From contig JAJDNC010000097.1 of NCBI GenBank assembly GCA_022340865.1, forward strand, positions 1 through 32,006: a stretch of 32,006 nucleotides of DNA, given 5' to 3'. The notes under the pieces were generated by a model, which had not been told where the DNA came from, did no database searches, and saw only the letters and a program-made list of their open reading frames with translations. The position numbers and the translations under genes are program-made. This document shows positions 23,046-31,700 of this stretch, piece by piece. The stretch comes from Gemmatimonadota bacterium (GTDB lineage Bacteria; Gemmatimonadota; Gemmatimonadetes; Longimicrobiales; Gaopeijiaceae). Numbering within the stretch: position 1 is the first letter of the stretch; the number at the start of each line of letters is the position of its first letter.

Positions 23046-24260
23046 TCAGTACAGGAAGACCTCCACTTCGGTACCCGCCTCGAGGCCTTCGTCGTCCCGC
23101 TCCACGATGACGAACCCGTCGGCCGCCGTCACCGAGGTCAGCACGCCGGAGCCTCCGGTCCTGACGGGCTCCACCTCCGCCTCTCCCACCATCCTCACGC
23201 GCACGAAATCGATGCGATTGAGGGCGGAGGCGATCTTGCGCCGCAGGCGGCCCCGCACCCGGGGATTCGGCCGCTCCTCGCGTTGGCCGAGCTGGAGCTG
23301 CAGGAGAGGGCGGACGAAGACGTCGAAGCCCACCACCGCAGCCACGGGATTGCCCGGGAGGAGGACCGCCGGGGTGGTTCCGATCCGACCGAACCCCGTG
23401 GGGGAGCCGGGTCGCATGTTCACGCCGTGGACCAGGAGCTCTCCGACCTCGGCAAGCAGGCCGGGAAGGTGGTCCTCCTTGCCCGTGGACGTGGCACCGG
23501 TGGTGAGGAGCACGTCGCCGTCGAAGCCCAGGAGAGCCGCTCGCAAGCGCTCGCGGTCGTCGGGCAGGGTGCCCAGCCACCGGGGCGAGCCGCCCGTCTG
23601 CGCGACCAGCCCCGCCAGAACGTAGCGGCACGAGTTCACCACCCGCCCCTTCCGGCCCGCGTCCGCGGCCCCGGGCTCCACCAGCTCGTCTCCGGTGGAG
23701 AGGATGCCCACCACAGGCCGGCGGCTCACCGGGATCTCCACCATTCTGATGGAGGCCAGAACGCCGATATCCTGAGGCTTCAGAACCCTTCCCCGCTCCA
23801 GGACCTTCTGGCCCCTACGGATATCCTCTCCGGCTCTGGCCACGTTCCTGCCCGGCACCACCGGTGCGTGGGCCTGGACTCGACCGTCGTCTTCGGAGGC
23901 GTGCTCCACCATGAGCACGGCGTCCGCTCCCCTGGGGAAGACGCCCCCCGTCATGATGCGCACGGCCTCACCCGGCCCCACCTCCACTTCCTCGCTCATG
24001 CCCGGGAGCACATCTCCCGTCAACCTGAAGGAGGCGGGATCCGTCGGGCTGGCCCCGAACGTCTCGGCGGCCCGGACGGCGTACCCGTCCACGGCGCTCT
24101 TGTCGAAGGCGGGGACGTCCTCGCCGGAGACCACGTCTCGCGCGAGGGTCCGTCCGAGAGCCACTTCCAGGGCGACGGACTCCTCCCCGACGGGCTCGAC
24201 GCAGGAGCGCAGCGTCTCGAGGGCCGACTCGATATCGGCCTTCTTCTCGAACCCCCGCAT
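23046..24260 (-). CDS. moeA: Molybdopterin molybdotransferase, MoeA
   Basis: A 404-residue single-domain MoeA paralogue. Signature motifs are VDGYAVRAAETFGA, GGVFPRGADAVLMVE, AGEDIRRG, LSTGDELVEPG, NSCRYVLAG, TTGATSTGKEDHL and LPGNPVAAVVGFDVFV. It catalyses the last step of Moco/Wco synthesis, metal insertion into adenylylated molybdopterin. I chose the ATG at 24260; a GTG at 24275 would add five residues and is about as likely, since neither has a clear Shine-Dalgarno. Its start is 118 bp from the divergent tetR-like gene. Two MoeA paralogues side by side are often interpreted as one for Mo and one for W, and the divergent neighbour is a tungsten-type enzyme. Confidence 0.93.
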   Translation of the reverse strand: MRGFEKKADIESALETLRSCVEPVGEESVALEVALGRTLARDVVSGEDVPAFDKSAVDGYAVRAAETFGASPTDPASFRLTGDVLPGMSEEVEVGPGEAVRIMTGGVFPRGADAVLMVEHASEDDGRVQAHAPVVPGRNVARAGEDIRRGQKVLERGRVLKPQDIGVLASIRMVEIPVSRRPVVGILSTGDELVEPGAADAGRKGRVVNSCRYVLAGLVAQTGGSPRWLGTLPDDRERLRAALLGFDGDVLLTTGATSTGKEDHLPGLLAEVGELLVHGVNMRPGSPTGFGRIGTTPAVLLPGNPVAAVVGFDVFVRPLLQLQLGQREERPNPRVRGRLRRKIASALNRIDFVRVRMVGEAEVEPVRTGGSGVLTSVTAADGFVIVERDDEGLEAGTEVEVFLY

Positions 24261-24313
24261 GCGTACGTCGGTCACGCTGCCACCCACCCGATGAAGTGTA
24301 GGGTTTTTCCTGA

Positions 24314-24343
24314 TTGCCACGTCGGTGGCGGGCTCACTATAAT
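24314..24343 (+). promoter_or_regulatory. Near-consensus sigma70-type promoter of tetR-bam operon
   Basis: TTGCCA (24314-24319), 18 nt, then a perfect TATAAT (24338-24343). The expected transcription start is near 24350, giving a leader of only about 30 nt before the ATG at 24379. This is the clearest promoter in the window. Confidence 0.7.
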
Positions 24344-24359
24344 GGCCATGGAAGATACT

Positions 24360-24377
24360 CGAACGAACGTTCGAACG
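24360..24377. promoter_or_regulatory. Palindromic TetR-type operator
   Basis: CGAACGAACGTTCGAACG: a perfect 10-bp core palindrome (24364-24373, CGAACGTTCG) flanked by CG at both ends, with repeated GAAC/GTTC tetramers. Such tetramer-repeat palindromes are typical sites of acyl-CoA-responsive TetR regulators. It lies about +11 to +28 from the predicted start and ends one base before the tetR ATG, so binding would block transcription: autoregulation of the whole operon. Confidence 0.6.
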
Positions 24378-24378
24378 C

Positions 24379-25005
24379 ATGACTGTACTGACATTACATG
24401 CCGAGCAGAAGCGAAGCCCCGGCTTCGACGACAAGCGGCTTCACCTGCTGAAGGCGACCGCGAAGGTCTTCGCGGACGTCGGGTACGACGGGGCCTCCAT
24501 GCGACGCATCGCGGCGGAGGCAGAGCTCAGCCTCTCCGGCATCTATCACTACGTGTCCGGCAAGGAGGAGCTCCTCTATCTGATCCAGTACCACACCTTC
24601 GACTCTCTCGTCACGAGCCTGGAGAGGTGCCTCGAAGGCGTTTCCGACCCACGGGAACGCCTCGCCACGGCCGTACGCAACCATATTCGCCACTTCGGCG
24701 AGAACATGCACGAGCTGAAGGTGTGCGCCCGGGACCTCGAGACCCTCGAGGACGAGGCGTACGAAGCGGTCCGCGAGCGGCGTCATGCCTATTTCCAGGC
24801 GGTCCACCAGATCGTCGGGGAGCTCGCTCCGCAGGGGGTGTCCACCCACCACTCCTGGATCGCCACCGCCAACCTCTTCGGCATGCTCAACTGGTTCTAT
24901 CAGTGGTACGACGCCGGGCGGAGCAAGGTGAGCTTCGACGATCTCGCCGCCGAGCAGACGGCGCTCTTTCTCGACGGGTATCTCGCGAAGGAAAAGACAT
25001 CATGA
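24379..25005 (+). CDS. TetR family transcriptional regulator
   Basis: A 208-residue repressor-type protein. The N-terminal DNA-binding domain is clear: RLHLLKATAKVFADVGYDG, then the helix-turn-helix around MRRIAAEAELSLSGIYHYV and the KEELLYLI helix. The C-terminal ligand domain resembles the acyl-CoA- or aromatic-compound-responsive group (a long helical core with TANLFGMLNWFYQWYD near the end). The start at 24379 follows a promoter and operator directly; no Shine-Dalgarno is visible. The TGA stop overlaps the ATG of the bamB-like gene (ATGA at 25002-25005), so regulator and enzyme are in one operon and translationally coupled. The likely effector, a CoA thioester made or used by the pathway, is inference. 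Confidence 0.92.
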   Translation: MTVLTLHAEQKRSPGFDDKRLHLLKATAKVFADVGYDGASMRRIAAEAELSLSGIYHYVSGKEELLYLIQYHTFDSLVTSLERCLEGVSDPRERLATAVRNHIRHFGENMHELKVCARDLETLEDEAYEAVRERRHAYFQAVHQIVGELAPQGVSTHHSWIATANLFGMLNWFYQWYDAGRSKVSFDDLAAEQTALFLDGYLAKEKTS

Positions 25006-26984
25006 GGTACGCTGAGACGGGCTTCAACCTCGAAGTCGATCTGAGCCGTGGAAATATCGAGCGGGTCCCCTCGGACCCGCACATGACCGAGCTCTATCTG
25101 GGGGGGCTCGGCACCAACGCCCAGATCATGTGGGACCGGGTGGGACCCGACGTGGAGCCCTTCTCGCCCGAGAACCTCCTGATCTTCGGCACCGGCCTCC
25201 TCGCCGGCACCCCCGCGCCGGGGACGAACCGGACCATCGTCTCCTCGATCTCGCCCCAGAGCCGGCTCCTCGCCTTCTCCATGATGGGCGGATTCTGGGG
25301 GCCGGAGCTGAAGCACGCGGGCTACGACAAGGTGATCATCCGGGGCAAGTCCCCGGATCTGGTCTACCTCTACATCAACGACGACCGCGTGGAGATCCGC
25401 GACGCCACCCGGTTCAGGGGCCTGGGGACCCTGGAGACCGCGGAGGTGATCCGCGAGGAGCTGAACGACCCCAACGTGCAGGTCGCTTCCATCGGCATGG
25501 CAGGGGAGAACCGGGTGTTCTTCGCTTCCATCGAGCAGGGCCGGGCGAGCGCCAGCCGCCAGGGGATGGGGGCGATCATGGGGGACAAGAACCTGAAGGC
25601 CATCGCGGTCCGGGGGTCCAAGGACATCAACATCGCCCGCCCCATGGAGTTCATCGACCACTGCAACGCGGCGCTCAAGTACATCGAGCACCGGGACAAG
25701 AACCCCATCCGCGGGGTCATCCCCATCCTGGCGGGGCTGGGGTCGCCTCAGGAGATGGCGGTCCACGACGAGCAGTGGCACACCGAGAACTTCATGTGGG
25801 GCAACGCCCGCGAGCGGCGGAAGGGCTTCTGGAACCCGGAGATCCAGGAGCAGTGGACGGGCACCATGGAGACCATGCGGACCCGGCTCCTGAGCTGCCA
25901 CAACTGCCCCATGAAGTGCGGGGCCTCCATCGCCGTGGACAAGCGCTTCTGCTCGTACATGATGAAGTGCTTCTCGAAGCTGACCTACACGATGGCGGCT
26001 TACTCGGACCTGGACTTCGGCCTGAGGATGGCGCAGAAGGCCACGGAGTACGGCGTCGACGCGTTCTCCTGCCCCCAGACCATGGCCTTCGCCGTGGAGC
26101 TCTACGAGGCGGGCATCCTCACCGACCAGGACATGTCGGGGATGCCCAAGGACAACAACGAGCGCTTCTTCTGGCTGCTGGACAGCATCGTGCGCAGGGA
26201 GGGAATCGGTGACGTCCTGGCCGACGGCACCTACTGGGCGGCGAAGACCATCGGCAAGGGCGCGGAGGAGTACGCCCACAACAACATCAGGAAGACGGAG
26301 CAGCTCCCCCTCAAGCTGGGCATGCTGAACCCCATCTACTTCCTCATGTACGCCACGGGAGAGAAGGCCAACATCACCCAGATCGAGGGACAGTTCCCCC
26401 AGTCCCCCTTCCCCACCCGGGAGGAGAACGAGGCCTTCGTCGAGGACTGGATCCACGTCCCCGACGAGCGGTTCAAGGAGTGGTTCGTGGAGTGGGAGCT
26501 CCGGGGCGAAAAGTCCATCCCCAACTATCCGCCCCCCGAGGCCGCCTCCGAGATCGTGAACTGGCAGGAGCAGATGCACTACATCGACGACAGCACCGGG
26601 ATGTGCGCCGGACTGTCGTCCTTCCCCCTGAAGCCCCCCTTCCACATCCACAACCTGCCGGGGTTGATCTCCTCCGGGGCGGGGCTGGACCTGGACGAGG
26701 CCGCGCTGGTCCACACGACGAGGCGGATCCGGACCCTCGTCCGGGCCAACAACCTGCGCAGGGGCATGAACTGGGAGGACGAGAAGCCGCCGGAGGACCA
26801 CTGGAAGCACAGGTTCCCGGAGCTCGAGGCGAAGCTCCTGCAGGAGTACTACCGGTTCAAGGGCTGGAACAGCGAGGGCGTCCCCACCCGGGAGACCCTC
26901 CACGACCTGGACCTCGACTTCGTGGCGGAGGAGTTCGCCGAGACCGGCATTCTGAAGGAAGAGCCGGTGGGGAGCGCGACGTGA
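25002..26984 (+). CDS. bamB: BamB-like tungsten oxidoreductase (class II benzoyl-CoA reductase catalytic subunit)
   Basis: A 660-residue member of the aldehyde:ferredoxin oxidoreductase family, closest in my reading to BamB of Geobacter: the N-terminus MRYAETGFNLEVDLSRG and the segment ELYLGGLGTNAQIMWDRV are nearly identical to what I recall of BamB, as is length. It would hold a tungsten-bis-pterin and one [4Fe-4S] cluster (C299, C302, C306 and probably C534). Residues reported as active-site Glu251 and His260 in the Geobacter enzyme are Glu and His at the same numbers here, in GSPQEM and QWHTEN; C323 in MMKCFSKL is the likely tungsten ligand. BamB reduces the aromatic ring of benzoyl-CoA to the dienoyl-CoA. 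A paralogue acting on another acyl-CoA is possible. It overlaps tetR by 4 bases and the next gene by 4. Confidence 0.9.
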   Translation: MRYAETGFNLEVDLSRGNIERVPSDPHMTELYLGGLGTNAQIMWDRVGPDVEPFSPENLLIFGTGLLAGTPAPGTNRTIVSSISPQSRLLAFSMMGGFWGPELKHAGYDKVIIRGKSPDLVYLYINDDRVEIRDATRFRGLGTLETAEVIREELNDPNVQVASIGMAGENRVFFASIEQGRASASRQGMGAIMGDKNLKAIAVRGSKDINIARPMEFIDHCNAALKYIEHRDKNPIRGVIPILAGLGSPQEMAVHDEQWHTENFMWGNARERRKGFWNPEIQEQWTGTMETMRTRLLSCHNCPMKCGASIAVDKRFCSYMMKCFSKLTYTMAAYSDLDFGLRMAQKATEYGVDAFSCPQTMAFAVELYEAGILTDQDMSGMPKDNNERFFWLLDSIVRREGIGDVLADGTYWAAKTIGKGAEEYAHNNIRKTEQLPLKLGMLNPIYFLMYATGEKANITQIEGQFPQSPFPTREENEAFVEDWIHVPDERFKEWFVEWELRGEKSIPNYPPPEAASEIVNWQEQMHYIDDSTGMCAGLSSFPLKPPFHIHNLPGLISSGAGLDLDEAALVHTTRRIRTLVRANNLRRGMNWEDEKPPEDHWKHRFPELEAKLLQEYYRFKGWNSEGVPTRETLHDLDLDFVAEEFAETGILKEEPVGSAT

Positions 26985-27535
26985 GCGCCGCCGTGAAGAC
27001 GAAGACCGTCAAGCGCATCCGCATCGACGTCGACAAGTGCAACGGATGCCGGGCCTGCGAGGTCATCTGCGCCGCGCATCACGCTCAGCCGAGGTTCAGC
27101 AGCACGAACCCGGCCCGGGCGCGCATCCGCGTGATCCGCTACCCCCTCTCCGACATCTACGTCCCCGTCCTCGCGGGGGAGTACACGGCGGCCGAGTGCC
27201 CCGGCCGGGACCGATATGTCATCGGCGGGAAGGAATACGAGGAGTGCGCGTTCTGCCGTGCCTCCTGCCCGTCTCGTGACTTCTTCAAGGAGCCGGACTC
27301 GGACCTTCCCCTGAAGTGCGACATGTGCGAGTCGGATCCCACCCTGGAGGAGCCGCTGTGCGTGCAGTGGTGCCTGGCCGACGCTCTCGTCTATGAGGAA
27401 TACGAGGAAGAGGTGAAGGACGAGCCTGCCCCCGACGAAGTGGACGAGGGGCTCCTGGCCCTCGCACACCGCCACGGATGGGACAGGGTGAGGGACGCGA
27501 TGACCAGAATGGCCAACAAGGCCCCGGGAGCCTGA
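26981..27535 (+). CDS. bamC: BamC-like ferredoxin subunit
   Basis: A 184-residue electron-transfer protein of the DmsB/HycB ferredoxin type. Cysteine groups are C20-C23-C26-C30, C89-C92-C96 (with C73 as a possible fourth ligand) and C113-C116 with C127-C131, enough for three [4Fe-4S] clusters, the number described for BamC. The GTG start at 26981 overlaps the bamB-like stop (GTGA) and has GGGGAG upstream. No Tat or Sec signal is present, so it is cytoplasmic. The acidic C-terminal section (EEYEEEVKDEPAPDEVDEG) and final helix may contact the other subunits. It would pass electrons between the BamD-F module and BamB. Confidence 0.9.
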   Translation: MSAAVKTKTVKRIRIDVDKCNGCRACEVICAAHHAQPRFSSTNPARARIRVIRYPLSDIYVPVLAGEYTAAECPGRDRYVIGGKEYEECAFCRASCPSRDFFKEPDSDLPLKCDMCESDPTLEEPLCVQWCLADALVYEEYEEEVKDEPAPDEVDEGLLALAHRHGWDRVRDAMTRMANKAPGA

Positions 27536-27540
27536 CCGAC

Positions 27541-28716
27541 GTGGAAACGGTTGCCCCCTTCCCCGAGGTCATCGACGAGATCAAGGCCGCCGGCGGTGAC
27601 GCTTTCACGTACTGCTACCAGTGCGGGAAGTGCGACGTGGTGTGCCCGTGGAACCGCGTGCGCGACTTCAGCATCCGGAAGATCGTCCTGCAGGCCTCCC
27701 TGGGCATACCGGACATCGAGCTGGACGAGATCTGGCGGTGCACCACCTGCGGACGGTGCCCCTCGGAGTGCCCCAGGGGCGTGAACCAGATCGACATCGG
27801 CGTGGCCATCCGCAGGATCGCCACCGCCTACGACGTACTGCCGGCCCCGGTGAGCGCGTACCGCCGCGTCGGCGCCAGCCTGGCCAGCGACGGCAATCCC
27901 CTGGGAGAAGCCCGGGAGGCGCGGGACGCGTGGGCCGAGGACCTGTCGCTGAGGACGTACACGGAGGGGATGGAGGTCCTCTTCTTCGTGGGCTGCTACT
28001 ACAGCTACGACCCGAGGCTTCAGAAGGTGGCCCGGGCCATCGCGGAGATCCTGAAGCGCGCCGGGGTGGACTTCGGGATCCTGGGAAGAATGGAGAGCTG
28101 CTGCGGCGAGAGCATCCGCAAGACGGGCAACGAGGAGGTCTTCAAGAACCTGGCCCGGAGCAACATCAAGACCTTCATCGACAACGGGGTGAAGAGGATC
28201 CTGGTCGCTTCCCCCCACTGCTTCCACACCTTCAAGAACGAGTACCCGGAGTTCATGGTGAACTTCGAGATCGTCCACATCTCGCAGTTCCTGGCGGAGC
28301 TGATCGAGAGCGGGCGGTTGGAGGTGAAGGGGGCGCTCGACAACAAGAAGATCACCTATCACGACCCCTGCTACCTGGGCCGGCACAACGGCATCTACGA
28401 CGAGCCCAGGAACGTGCTGAAGAGCCTCGCAGGCGTCGAGTTGGTGGAGATGGCGGACTCTCGGGAGAAGAGCCTCTGCTGCGGTGGTGGCGGCGGGAGG
28501 ATCTGGGCGGAGACGCCGAAGACCGAGCGCTTCGCGGACCTCAGGATGGCCCAGGCCAGGGACACGGGTGCCCAGGTGCTGGCCACGGCGTGTCCCTACT
28601 GCGTCACGAACTTCGAGGAGAGCAGGCTGAGCCTGGACGAGGGCGACCCCTTCCAGGTGAAGGACATCACCGAGCTCGTGCTGGAGGCCATCCAGGCCGG
28701 GGAGGCGACGTCATGA
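27541..28716 (+). CDS. bamD: BamD-like HdrC-HdrB fusion subunit
   Basis: A 391-residue iron-sulfur protein. The N-terminal HdrC-like part has two [4Fe-4S] motifs (C25, C28, C31, C35 and C67, C70, C73, C77). The HdrB-like part has two CCG domains: C152/C187-C188/C227 and C277/C313-C314/C351-C354. In the first, the expected CxxC reads SPHC, so the first Cys is Ser224; the second is complete (CPYC). CCG domains bind noncubane [4Fe-4S] clusters in heterodisulfide reductase. The GTG start at 27541 lies 5 bases after the bamC-like stop, with GGGAG upstream. Its stop overlaps the next ATG (ATGA). In a Bam complex it would link BamE flavin to BamC/B. Confidence 0.9.
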   Translation: METVAPFPEVIDEIKAAGGDAFTYCYQCGKCDVVCPWNRVRDFSIRKIVLQASLGIPDIELDEIWRCTTCGRCPSECPRGVNQIDIGVAIRRIATAYDVLPAPVSAYRRVGASLASDGNPLGEAREARDAWAEDLSLRTYTEGMEVLFFVGCYYSYDPRLQKVARAIAEILKRAGVDFGILGRMESCCGESIRKTGNEEVFKNLARSNIKTFIDNGVKRILVASPHCFHTFKNEYPEFMVNFEIVHISQFLAELIESGRLEVKGALDNKKITYHDPCYLGRHNGIYDEPRNVLKSLAGVELVEMADSREKSLCCGGGGGRIWAETPKTERFADLRMAQARDTGAQVLATACPYCVTNFEESRLSLDEGDPFQVKDITELVLEAIQAGEATS

Positions 28717-31700
28717 TCCTGCCCGCAGGCTCCCTACACGACTTCGGCGACGTCATGGTGGTGGGTGGCGGCATCAGCGGCATCCAGGCGGCCCTGGATC
28801 TCGCCTCCTCGGGCTTCAAGGTCTTCCTGGTGGAGAAGAAGCCGACCATCGGCGGCAAGATGGCGCAGCTGGACAAGACCTTCCCCACCAACGACTGCTC
28901 CATGTGCATCGAGTCGCCCAAGTTCATCGAGTGCGACCGGCACCCCAACATCGAGATCCTGTCCTACACGGAGGTGGAGCGGGTCGAAGGGGAGGCGGGG
29001 GACTTCACGGTCACCCTCGTGAGGAAGCCCCGGTACGTGAAGGAGGACGTCTGCACGGGGTGCACCACGTGCACGGAATACTGCCCCCTCAACATCCCCG
29101 ACCCGTTCAACCAGGAGCTGTCGACCAACAAGGCGACGCACATCTACTTCTCCCAGGCCGTCCCCCTGGTGCCGTACATCGACGACCAGTGCTTGTACCT
29201 CCAGGACGAGAAGTGCTCCATCTGCGAGAGCGTGTGCGAGAACCAGGCCATCGACCTCCGCCAGAAGCCCGAGCGGCAGACGGTCAAGGTGGGCGCCATC
29301 GTCCTCTCCCCCGGCTACGACACCTTCGATCCCGGCGAGCGCGGCGACTACGGCTACGGCTCCATCAAGAACGTGGTCTCCAGCATGGACTTCGAGAGGC
29401 TCCTGTGCTCCACCGGGCCCCACGAGGGTGAGATCCTGCGGCCGTCGGACCACAAGCATCCCCACAAGATCGCCTGGATCCACTGCGTCGGATCCCGCCA
29501 GCAGCAGGACGGGGGATACAGCTACTGCTCCGCGGTGTGCTGCTCGTACATCCAGAAGCAGGTGATCCTGGCCAAGGACCACGACGCCGACACCGAGGCG
29601 TTCATCTTCCACAACGACATCCGCGCCTACGGGAAGGACTTCGAGCGCTTCTATCAGCGCGCCAAGAACCTCCCCGGCGTGAGCTTCGTGCGCAGCTACG
29701 TGGAGATCGGACGGGAGATCCCCGAGACCGGGAACGTGACCATCCGTTACGCCACGGACGCCGGGGGCGTGAAGGAGGAGGAGTTCGACCTGGTGGTGCT
29801 GGGCGTCGGCCTCGGGCCGCCGGCCGACAATCAGAAGCTCGCCGGCCAGTTCGGCCTCGAGCTCAACAAGCACGGGTTCTGCAAGACCAACCCGGTCAAC
29901 CCCATCGAGACGACCCGGGAAGGGGTGTTCGTCAGCGGCGCCTTCCAGGGCCCCATGGACATCCCCGAGTCGGTGATGAGCGCCAGCGGAGCGAACGCGC
30001 TGTCCGGAGCGCTCCTCAAGGCCCGGCGGGGCATGCTCGACACGGCGCGGGTCTACCCCGAGGAGCGTGACGTCTCCGAGGAGGAGGTGAAAGTCGGCGT
30101 CTTCGCGTGTCACTGCGGCGCCAACATCGGACGGGTGGTGAACGTCCCCTCGCTGGTGGAATACGCGAAGGGCCTGGGGCACGTCGCCCACGCCGAGGAA
30201 GGTCTCTTCATCTGCTCCACCGACGCGGCCGCGGAGATCGCCGACACCATCCGCGAGAAGGGCCTGAACCGCGTGGTCGTGGCGGCGTGCACGCCGCGCA
30301 CCCACGAGCCCCTCTTTCGCGACACGCTCCGGGAAGGCGGGATCAACCAGTACTTCTTCGACATGGCCAACATCCGGGAGCACTGCTCCTGGGTGCACTC
30401 CAAGCAGAAGGAGGAGGCCACCCAGAAGGCGAAGGATATCGTCCGGATGTCCGTGGCACGGGTCGTCGGCCTCGAGCCCCTGCAGGAGTTCGAGCTTCCC
30501 GTCAACAAGGCCACGCTGGTCGTGGGCGGGGGTGTAGCCGGGATGACCAGCGCCCTGAGCCTGGCCAACCAGGGGTTCGAGGTCCACCTCGTGGAGAAGG
30601 ACAAGGATCTCGGGGGAATGGCCCGGCGCATCCACACCACGCTGGAGGGAGTGGACGTGCAGACCTGGCTGCGGGACCTGATACGCCAGGTCTACCGGCA
30701 TCCGATGATCCACGTCTCACACGAGGCGAAGATCACCGACACGACGGGATACGTCGGCAACTTCGTCACCACGGTGGAGTCGGAGGGTCGCGTGCAGACC
30801 ATCCATCACGGCGCCACCATCCTCGCCACCGGTGCCGAGGAGCACAGGCCCACGGAGTACCTCTACGGCGAGGACGAGCGGGTCGTGACCCAGCTCGAGC
30901 TGGAGGATCTCATCGCCAAGGGCGACGAGAAGGTGGGCGCCGCGGGCCGCGTGGTGATGATCCAGTGCGTGGGCTGCCGGCAGGAGGGGCGGAACTACTG
31001 TGCCCGGGTGTGCTGCAGCCAGGCCGTGAAGAACGCGCTCCGGCTCAAGGAGCTCGACCCCGACCGGGAGGTCTGGGTCCTCTACCGGGACATGCGGACG
31101 TACGGCTTCCGGGAGGACTACTACTACGAGGCGGCCCAGAAGGGTGTCCGCTTCATCCACTGGGAGCCCGAGGGCAGGCCCGAGGTGGAGGCCGCCACCG
31201 ACGAGGAGGGAAAGCCCGTCCTGCAGGTGGGCGTCCCCAACGCCGTCCTGGGCCAGCGCCTGGCCGTGGACGCGGACCTGGTGGTCCTGTCCGCCGCGGT
31301 GGTGCCCTCCCAGGGAAACCCGGAGGTCGCCCGCCTCTTCAAGGTGCCGACCAACCCGGACGGATTCTTCCAGGAAGCGCACGTCAAGTTGCGTCCCGTG
31401 GACTTCGCCGCCGACGGCGTCTTCCTGTGCGGCACCAACCACTACCCCAAGCACATCCAGGAGACGGTCAGCCAGGCCCATGGCGCGGCCGGCCGGGCCG
31501 TGACCCTCCTGTCGCACGACACGGTCACGGCCTCGGGCTCCGTCTGCCAGGTGAACGACTCGGCCTGTATCGCCTGCGGCGCGTGCATGGACGTGTGCGC
31601 GTACGGTGCCATCTCCTGGGGTGGGACGCGGGCCGCCAAGAGGGCCGAGGTGAACGCCGCCCTGTGCAAGGGAGACGGGCTCTGCTGCTCGACCTGTCCC

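Noticed and set aside
24900..26903. 667-codon minus-strand frame opposite the bamB-like gene
   Set aside because: Leu/Val/Gly/Arg low-complexity composition, no motifs, entirely antisense to a conserved enzyme.
28734..30713. 659-codon minus-strand frame opposite the bamE-like gene
   Set aside because: Same kind of shadow; the + strand has all HdrA motifs.
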